A stretch of DNA of 64,000 nucleotides from Armillaria gallica (Eukaryota > Basidiomycota > Agaricomycetes > Agaricales > Physalacriaceae): positions 1,116,001-1,180,000 of the forward strand of contig JBANDB010000017.1 in NCBI GenBank assembly GCA_037576215.1. The letters are read 5' to 3'. The translations under genes were made by a program, and so were the position numbers. Position 1 is the first letter of the stretch. Every line of letters begins with the position of its first letter. Positions 57,316 through 64,000 of the stretch are shown piece by piece. The notes under the pieces were generated by a model. That model made no database searches. It had not been told where the DNA came from and saw only the letters and a program-made list of their open reading frames with translations.

Positions 57316-59361
57316 ATGGCCTCCTACCAGCTGCGCCGCTTTCCGGCGCATCTATACAACAAGCCTAGCTGGCTCATGGCGCCAGACCCGTCGACGCTCC
57401 CCGTCCCAGTGTTCAACGGCACTGCGTCACTCAGTGTCCAAAGGCAGTCGCTCGTCATCATTCATGCCACCGACCTCGTTCCCTCCCATTCCTTACCCTC
57501 GACTGACTTATGTGTCTTCCCTCCACCTCCAACCTACGCCGAAATCATGGACATGCACGACGACCTACCGCTCGCCGAGGCAATGAGACGTGCGCGCGCG
57601 ATGGACCCTACAGGCTACGTCGCCGAAGCCATTCATCCTGAAGATCGCCTGCCACCGTCATTCGACGATATTTGTCACATGGAACCACACTTATCTTGGG
57701 AGGAAGTGATGAAACGAGCTGGGAACATCGATCAGGCTGCGTTCGTCAGAGATATGATTTCACAGCAGGGTCCTGACGGGTTAGAGGTCTCGTTTGACCG
57801 ATCAAGACAGACTTCAAGCCTCCTTGGTCCTCAGGCGGTATCGTACCCTCCAACCACCGGTTTATCAGAGCCAAAAACCAAATCATACAGCCAATCATCG
57901 ATGAACACAGAAGAGGCAGCGACCTCTTTACTGATTTTGTCTTCTAGCAAAGACAAAATCAGAAAAGAGCTCAAAGCCTTTTCCACATACATCGCGCTCT
58001 GGTTGCATGCAACGATCACGAATCGATCCAGGATTCAACCAACTACAGATTCAGCAAGGTAAGCACCACAATTACTCGACATGGAATATGAATTCATGGG
58101 AAATAATAGCATCTGGAAAGCTTGGTCAACATTTAGCGAGACCGTCATTGTCATCCAGGCGATCATGGAGACACTGGCATTGGACCACATCACGATATTC
58201 CACGGCTTGGTATACATCAGAAGACTATTTGGAGGATGCCACATACATGAGGACGAGGCTTACCTGCAGAACGCTCCCACTATTATCGCACGAGTATTCT
58301 TTGCCGGCTGTCTGCTAGGCTTCAAGTACTGCCAGGACACCTATTCGGCGAGGCCCTGGTAAGCATTGGATATTTATCCCATGACGAGAGAGGCTCACGA
58401 TTCTTTCAGGGCTTCGACTATGGGAATTGACCGTCGCACTGTTGAAGAAATCGGCCGCCTCGCCTTACATGGTCTCGGTTACAGACTCGATATATCACCC
58501 AACGACTGGAAAGCATCCTTAGAGGATTTGCACCGGTTTGCGGCAACCTGCTCCTTCCCTAGTGCAAGCGGCTACACGAGGACGGTCGTCAACGACATCC
58601 TCGACAAGCTCAAGGTTAATACACCTCCCGGCATACCCCTGAGAGCTAGAACAGGCTTTAGCGAACGAGGAAGCACTGAGCCACCATCACTCACCGACAT
58701 TTCGGGCATCTTCACTGGCGCGGTGTACAGTCCACAAATTATCCTGAAAGCGGCGGAAGTGCGTCCTGCGGTACCTTGGAACGTACCGAACGACTCCACG
58801 GTAGAGCATGACACGAGGGAAATTGGGCAGCGAATGAGTGATGAGCATTTGCTCAACGCGTCTGTGCAGCACCCTGGAATTCGGAGCGGACAGAGCAGTA
58901 CCGCTGGTGGTAGGGTGGCAATCGAACACAGCATGCAGTTAGAGACACAGTTCTTCAGCGCGCAAGGAGCTTCGACAAGGAATAGGCAAACATTCTGGCC
59001 TAGTAATGATGCACAGCGCATACAACCTGGTGACGGTTCGTTCGGTATGCAAGGGGATACGCGGAATGACCTTCCGGTCAGGCATGGTGCTGCGATGATG
59101 ATCGGACGGCATATAAGAACTGAGATGCAGTTCCTCGAGACACAGAGACCTCCGTTGGTGTCTCGGAATGCTCAGGATCATCGTATGATCTGGCAATCCG
59201 ATAACAGGATTTCTAGACAACGCACAGTGGCCAGCGGCCTTATCTTCAGAGGTCCCAACGAAGACAACATCTGGGCTCTCCAAAGGGGAGAATGTCCGGG
59301 CGACCGATGGTTTACGCGTCAAGGAAACCAAATCGCTTCCAGGACATCTCTCCGCTGGTGA
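57316..59361 (+). CDS. Cyclin-like protein with disordered flanks
   Basis: Three exons, about 645 residues; introns 58059-58109 and 58359-58409. The N-terminal part (MASYQLRRFPAHLYNKPSWL and on) is Pro-rich. The middle has the outline of a PHO80/PCL-type cyclin box: TFSETVIVIQAIMETLALDH, VYIRRLFGGCHIHEDEAYLQ, TIIARVFFAGCLLGFKYCQD TYSARPW, then IDRRTVEEIGRLALHGLGYR LDISPNDWKASLEDL. The pattern of R-V-F-F-A-G, then K-Y-x-x-D-x-x-Y, then N-x-x-W fits that fold. The C-terminal 250 residues are disordered. I infer a CDK regulator or a relative of that fold; there is no direct proof of kinase binding. Confidence 0.7.
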
Positions 59362-59854
59362 CTACGGGCCTCACATCAGCGACAGGGCTCGAATTGACAA
59401 TCAAAAAACATACCATTGGATGTAATGTTGTTCACATTTTCGAGGGGATTCTGGAAAGGCTTGATGGCGCTTCAACTCTGCGCCATTCTTGCCTTGTCAC
59501 CGTTCATCGACATCAGGTGGTACAGCTCGTCGACCATTCCACTGCCGACAGCCAGTACAGCCTACAGCGACGAAAACACATCCATCCTTATCGCCCTATC
59601 CACTATCATGAATTTTTGAAATCATCGGTATCATCCAAGATGACGCTTACCTTCCTATAATTCCCATCATCGTTGTCCTCCTTGTCATGTAGTGTAATAT
59701 ATTGAAAACAGAGCTGATGAGTTCTTAAAAGTCTGCGTGAGTGAGAGCTAGCCAGTGCAATGGCAAGAAGAGCAACCTCGACGACGAGATCGATGATGAT
59801 GGAGAAAAGAAAAGTGACCCAATTCGGCAAGTCCTCATTCGTTACTTTACCACG
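59362..59854. other. Intergenic
   Basis: A 65-codon ATG frame (59425-59619) with a hydrophobic start (MLFTFSRGFWKGLMALQLCA) follows the preceding stop closely. No further support, so not called. Confidence 0.35.
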
Positions 59855-60280
59855 ATGAACTCCCCGCCAGAACCAAGCTCGCCGACATTGTCAACGCCCT
59901 CCACCGTTTCTCCTTCTCCAGAAGACGTCAATTTCAATCCAAATGCTCAGTCTAGCACTACTTCGAATCTCCTGAACATGGTGACCTCGACGCTGAGCCC
60001 CGGTTCTTCAAAGCGCCGCCTTCCCGGTAGTGGTTCGTTTGGTAGTGGATCTAGCCGCGACACGAAGTCTAGGAGACGTGAAGGTGCTCAGAGACTGATG
60101 GTTGGGGGCTCGGCGGCATGGGATTCAAAGGAACCGTCCAAGAAGGAAGACATGACTGATGTGCAGACCGTAGAAATGTTGCGAAAGGGTATGTCACCTT
60201 CCCAGTATTGTCTTGATGTGCGCTGATCACCACTATTGACAGAAATTGGAGATCCATTTGATACTGCGTTTCCGAAATAA
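59855..60280 (+). CDS. Small Ser/Pro-rich protein with conserved-looking C-terminus
   Basis: Two exons, about 123 residues. ATG at 59855 (MNSPPEPSSPTLSTPSTVSP). An intron starting GTATGT joins TVEMLRK to EIGDPFDTAFPK and a TAA. The middle is Ser/Gly/Arg-rich (KRRLPGSGSFGSGSSRDTKS). The tail, with a DVQTVEMLRKEIGDPFDTAF helix-turn shape, looks more constrained than the rest. I do not recognise the family. Splice signals are strong. Confidence 0.55.
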
Positions 60281-61182
60281 ATGCAACCTGTTTTCGCCAT
60301 CATCAGGTTCGTTGGGCGGCACCTTCAAGCCACTCCTTTACTAATCCGGGAACAGTGCTTTCGTTGGTTCTCGTTTCTGTATAATATAGTTGTGCCAATA
60401 CCACTGTATTCGGAGCAAAAATCTGTCCGCAGAGATACTCATTCTACGCCGACCGCTATTGGGTCACAATGCTTGCCTGACAGCGTACTTCATGAGACGC
60501 TGATCCTTTGTTCTCGGACGTTCTGCTACTCGATCCACAAATCTATCACCGGGCACAATATCTACGAGCTGTCGGTGGAGGCAACCTCATGCCGACTCGG
60601 TCACACACCACATCGGCAGATAGCATCGCAAGAACCTATCATGCAGTGGTATTACCATTGGAGGAACATCGTATATTGCATCTCCATTAAGATTGAGTCG
60701 CTCAATGGCCTAGACTCTTCTGATTCCGTACAGCAGCCCAACGAAAGGTAGAACTGGGTGCACGTTGGAAAAGGGGTATCGGTAATTTAACTCACCGATT
60801 GAGGTCGGTCCTCGGCGACAAAAAAAAACGCTAGGTTCAGGCTGCTTCATATCACTTACGGCTACACTCAATGTTTCATTCAACGAGATTACCGCAGCAA
60901 GTTTGCTATCATACCCTCATTTCTTTTCTACTCACGGTTATTGACTCTGTTTGTCCCGACGAAACTCTAGCACATCAGGTTTTTCCTCAATGAACCATCG
61001 TTGTCCGGTCGACAGACCAGCTATTTATGATCAGTCTATTTTCACACCTATCCACATGCCTTCGAGAAGACCACTATCATAAGGATATCTATAGAACGAA
61101 GTCATGTAAGGATCACGACTATTAATGACACTGCGACCTGGTTTCTGAGCGCCTGCATTTACAGCCACAGTACTCGGTGTCT
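60281..61182. other. Intergenic, unassigned ATG frame
   Basis: A 156-codon frame starts with an ATG immediately after the preceding TAA (60281-60751). Its composition (many His, Cys, Ile, Trp) is not typical of proteins in this window and there is no motif. It is probably 3' UTR or chance. The rest shows nothing. Confidence 0.35.
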
Positions 61183-61549
61183 ATGCCGGTAGCCTGGAAT
61201 GTGTTATTTACAATCGACACAATAGTCAACATCGACCAGTACTTGGTCACTGATCTAATCACGGAAGTGCAATATTGGGACTTCATTCTCGCCGTAGGAC
61301 ATGGCAAGTCGTGCAACCAGCTCAGCTCATGCTTATGCGGGGGTGCTTTCTTGCAGAGAGTGGGCGAGCTTATCTACAGACTACCCGCCATTCAGGAAGA
61401 ATACGAACTGGTACTCGAACCATCGAACAGGAGCCTCCTCATCGTTTGTAAGTTTGCCGGATCTTCATCCTGCTCTGCGGTAGCTTTCGTGTTTGTTTAC
61501 AGGTGGTAGTCATCCCCGCTGTCAGATCCAATGTTCCTTCAATAAATGA
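61183..61549 (+). CDS. Small uncharacterised protein, tentative
   Basis: MPVAWNVLFTIDTIVNIDQY and on, through LQRVGELIYRLPAIQEEYEL to SLLIV. A consensus intron (GTAAGT...gtttacag) then joins CGSHPRCQIQCSFNK and a TGA, about 103 residues. The coding text looks plausible. Acceptor-like cag sites just upstream (61163-61170) mean it could be the 3' part of a longer gene. Family not recognised. Confidence 0.35.
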
Positions 61550-62124
61550 AAGATTTTACCGTCACTATGACCTCGAGAGTCTGCATTGTTTGTCCCGATA
61601 TCAGCCAGAGAAGCGGGCAGGAATGAAGGCACCGAGAGGTACAATATAAATGTTGCTTCTCTGCAAAAATGAAGCTGCGGAAACCGGCGCCGAATCTAGT
61701 AGGACATATCAGTACCGTGTACAGGTTCTTACCTTCACCACCCTTTCCGTGTTCCGCGGTCTTCTGGCTCAAGGTGTATGTCTTCCTGCGACGCATTGGA
61801 TCTATTAAGAGGAAAGCCGCTCCTCCACCAATGTTTTCAAACTATTGTTGAAGCCGATTAGAAGGTTTTTTCTATAGGAGATTCTCTTTACGGACTAGCT
61901 GGAATCTGCCATATCGATATCGATAACGGATAATGCTACCCTACGGATTGGTCAAACTGTTGTCTCTGAGTGTACCTGTCGGATCCGGTATCATGGAACA
62001 GATTTATCAGATCCAGCGGGTTGATCAATGATACTATTTCTAAGTACATGGCACACTGCTATAATACAAGGTCCAAGGTAATGTTCGTCTGCGCAACGAG
62101 AGTGAAAAGCGCAACATCCAGCTT
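61550..62124. other. Intergenic
   Basis: Contains atatcgatatcgataac (61915-61931), a short palindromic AT/CG run. No coding signal. Confidence 0.4.
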
Positions 62125-62735
62125 CTAGAACCCTTGTTGACCTGCTAATGTCAACTCAAAAACCCAAGCTTCCCCGTCGGACAGCGACAGAATCCCTCCT
62201 CCTCCCTGCGATCGATATCTGAATGAGTGATGAGCAGACTTTTTCTTGGGAGCTAGCATGACGAAACGCACCCTCAACCTGATATTCAACAGGTCGACTC
62301 TGAATCGCAGTGTGCACACATCCTCCCAAATTTGCTTCGCCCTGGAGAGAAATGGCAGCCAGGAACGAGGATCGGCGTACGAGAACTGATGTCTGGCATT
62401 GATCCATTGCACTTCCAGGTCGCACATCTTTTCTTCCAAGCTAGTGACAGTCAGAAAATGGTCTATGAAAGGTCTAAATCGAAGCCGGCTTACTTTACAA
62501 GTTGGACGACGAAGCCTTCTGGTAGAGACAAAGCCCTATTCTGTTCATTGAACAGTCTGTGAGTCTCCTCGATGCTCTTCTTGATTTCTCTGAGCGCCCA
62601 TGCAAATGGCATCTGAGAAGGGACGGCGAAGCGAAATAAAAAGAAGACCGCGGCGATAATGGTCAAGGGACCAGAAAGAGTGAATTGGAACAATGAGAGA
62701 GCTAGTTCAATGTCACTTAGTTTGAGGCTGATCAT
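62125..62735 (-). CDS. Small membrane-anchored coiled-coil-like protein
   Basis: Two exons, about 180 residues. MISLKLSDIELALSLFQFTL SGPLTIIAAVFFLFRFAVP supplies one N-terminal membrane helix. REIKKSIEETHRLFNEQNRA then splices (donor GTAAGC, phase 2) to NLEEKMCDLEVQWINARHQF and RAKQIWEDVCTLRFRVDLLN IRLR, an amphipathic helical region. This recalls a mushroom family of small proteins with an anchor and a heptad-like helix, whose function is unknown. The last part (VRFVMLAPKKKSAHHSFRYR and on) is less certain, since a tiny further intron could lie after IRLR. Confidence 0.5.
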
Positions 62736-63517
62736 TCACCGCTCATGCAAGGGGACCTGGGAGGAGAAGGAAATACGGACCAGGCCGCCTCCATTATATA
62801 CACATGCGCAAGCCTGTCAAAAAAAAAAAATACCGTCGGTATACTCTGAAGCGACTGTTGTACTGCCCTCAAACAAGATCCTTGATCTGCGAATACATTC
62901 GTCATCCTGAGCTAGCCTGAGTAACAAGGATCTGCAAGCGCCTGATCGTTTTGGGCGCACAAGAAATCATTTGCGGTGCCATAGGCGCTCGGAGAATAGA
63001 TCAACAGCCCTACTAGTACAGTGTACGGCAAAAAACAGGACTTTATGCCACAAAGAGCAACGTACCCGGATGCCGGTAAGATCATTGCAGATATCAATTC
63101 CGAGAGGCGCAGAAGTTAATCCTTTTGCCGTAGTGCTATGTTCAATGCTCATGGGGTCAGGATGTAGAAGCAAGTTGTTTCAAGAAGCCATCAATTGCGA
63201 CTGCCGTATCCTAGTCGTATCCACAGAAAATCCACAGTCCCGAGTCCGACCGACGAGGACCGGCGGCAACAGTGAACAGTGACTACTTAGTACTGTTGGC
63301 ACCAGTGTACAAGAGTATACTTAGTTCGAGACGGATATATCAGTTGACTATGAGTACAGTGGTATCGCGGTGTGCAGTTCCAGTCATCGACATTGTAGAT
63401 CCTGCCGTTCGTTCTCAGTGCAAGCCGTTGTGAAACTTTCAAATTATTTCGGCCATTTGATTGATAGCCACTCACACGTGCTTACCCCGCCACATCGGAC
63501 CCTTGTCTTCGCCCGTC
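62736..63517. other. Intergenic before the right-edge gene
   Basis: Contains an A-run of 12 (62820-62831) and 5' flanks of two divergent genes. No gene seen. Confidence 0.45.
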
Positions 63518-64000
63518 ATGACTACCTCTCCCGACCGTTCGCCCCCCGCGTCAGTATCGGACTTTGTCGACATTAGCGGCTCAGAAAACGGGTCGGATGT
63601 CGTGTCTTCCACCGTTGTCGAGGGAACAGCCTCGCCGGGTATGACTATAATCGTGGACGACTACGAGCACAGCGCCATAGGAAAAGCAGAAGGAGAGCCA
63701 AGCGAAACACTTGAGGACGATACCAGATCACTCAAGAGTTCGTCGCCCTCTGTTTGTGATAGCGACATTACTGTCACCCCCCAGGATGTTGCAGGCTCAT
63801 CCGCGCGTCTCGATCCCAGCAACTCCCACAGTTCAAGGAGGAAGAAAAATGCACGGAAGGGCATCAAGCTGTCTTTGTATGAAGAGGAAGGGGTATCATT
63901 TGCCTCGGACGTTATGGTATTCGGTGGAAAGAACGAGGCAAAACGACGTCAGTCCGTGATTTCTTCCGTATTTCTGTCTTCTCATCCTTTACTTTCCAAG
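63518..64000 (+). CDS. Uncharacterised protein, 5' part, cut by window edge
   Basis: ATG at 63518 (MTTSPDRSPPASVSDFVDIS) opens a frame that stays open to the window end. The visible 140-160 residues are acidic and Ser-rich, followed by a basic patch (SSRRKKNARKGIKLSLYEEE) and GVSFASDVMVFGGKNEAKRR. A donor GTCAGT at about 63950 may end the first exon, so the last ten codons may be intron. Family not recognised from this part. Confidence 0.6.
   Translation, partial: MTTSPDRSPPASVSDFVDISGSENGSDVVSSTVVEGTASPGMTIIVDDYEHSAIGKAEGEPSETLEDDTRSLKSSSPSVCDSDITVTPQDVAGSSARLDPSNSHSSRRKKNARKGIKLSLYEEEGVSFASDVMVFGGKNEAKRRQSVISSVFLSSHPLLSK

Noticed and set aside
60281..60751. 156-codon ATG frame directly after the 59.9-kb gene
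   Set aside because: Unusual composition, no motif, no splice support; most likely 3' UTR or chance.

Overview
The window is nuclear DNA of a filamentous basidiomycete, most likely an Agaricomycete (mushroom-forming class). Genes are split by many short introns of about 45-70 nt with GT-AG borders. Several families are typical of that class: an F-box protein, a DUF7918 protein, an HNH_2 protein, GNAT-like proteins, PHO80-type cyclin-like proteins and a KRE6/SKN1 glucan-synthesis protein. I found no rRNA, tRNA or CRISPR array. All gene models were spliced by hand from reading frame, splice signals and remembered family motifs. No database search was run, so exon borders are best estimates.

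Layout. 0-5.4 kb: 5' end of a lysophospholipase (-), mitochondrial ribosomal protein L27/L41 (-), the 18S rRNA acp-transferase TSR3 (+) and the kinetochore protein CENP-C/Mif2 (+). 5.4-9.5 kb: a gene-poor stretch with two weak small genes. 9.5-20.1 kb: an F-box gene (+), a possible cyclin-fold protein (+), a roughly 1,100-residue low-complexity protein whose start codon is split by an intron (+), and the TRAMP poly(A) polymerase TRF4 (-). 20.6-26 kb: an ankyrin-like protein (+), a 190-residue protein (-) and a secreted or ER-targeted flavin monooxygenase (-). 26.8-30.7 kb: proteasome RPN8, the seven-knuckle CCHC protein GIS2 and cytochrome oxidase subunit IV/COX5, all on +. 30.7-35.4 kb: a small orphan gene, a GNAT-like gene with a frameshift and a decayed second copy beside it, then an NAD(P)-binding protein. 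36.2-40.4 kb: retromer VPS29 and KRE6/SKN1. 40.9-47.1 kb: an HNH_2 protein (-), two uncharacterised divergent genes, ATP synthase epsilon (-), a Rab GTPase (+) and a DUF7918 protein (+). 47.2-52.2 kb: a P4-ATPase flippase (-). 52.3-57.3 kb: a gene-poor block with a 433-bp inverted-repeat (MITE-like) element and a decayed amino-acid permease. 57.3-64 kb: a cyclin-like gene and several small uncharacterised genes, with one gene running off the right end.

How the genes relate. As usual in fungi there is no operon; the genes are mostly unrelated housekeeping functions. Themes are the mitochondrion (MRPL27, COX5, ATP15), nuclear RNA and ribosome work (TSR3, TRF4), membrane traffic and lipid asymmetry (VPS29, Rab, P4-ATPase) and wall building (KRE6). 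Two short divergent promoters couple mitochondrial genes to other housekeeping genes (MRPL27/TSR3 and ATP15/Rab). I see no convincing new multi-gene system. The most unusual observations are about gene structure: a 9-nt microexon, two GC-AG introns, an intron inside a start codon, an inverted-repeat element and two recently broken genes.
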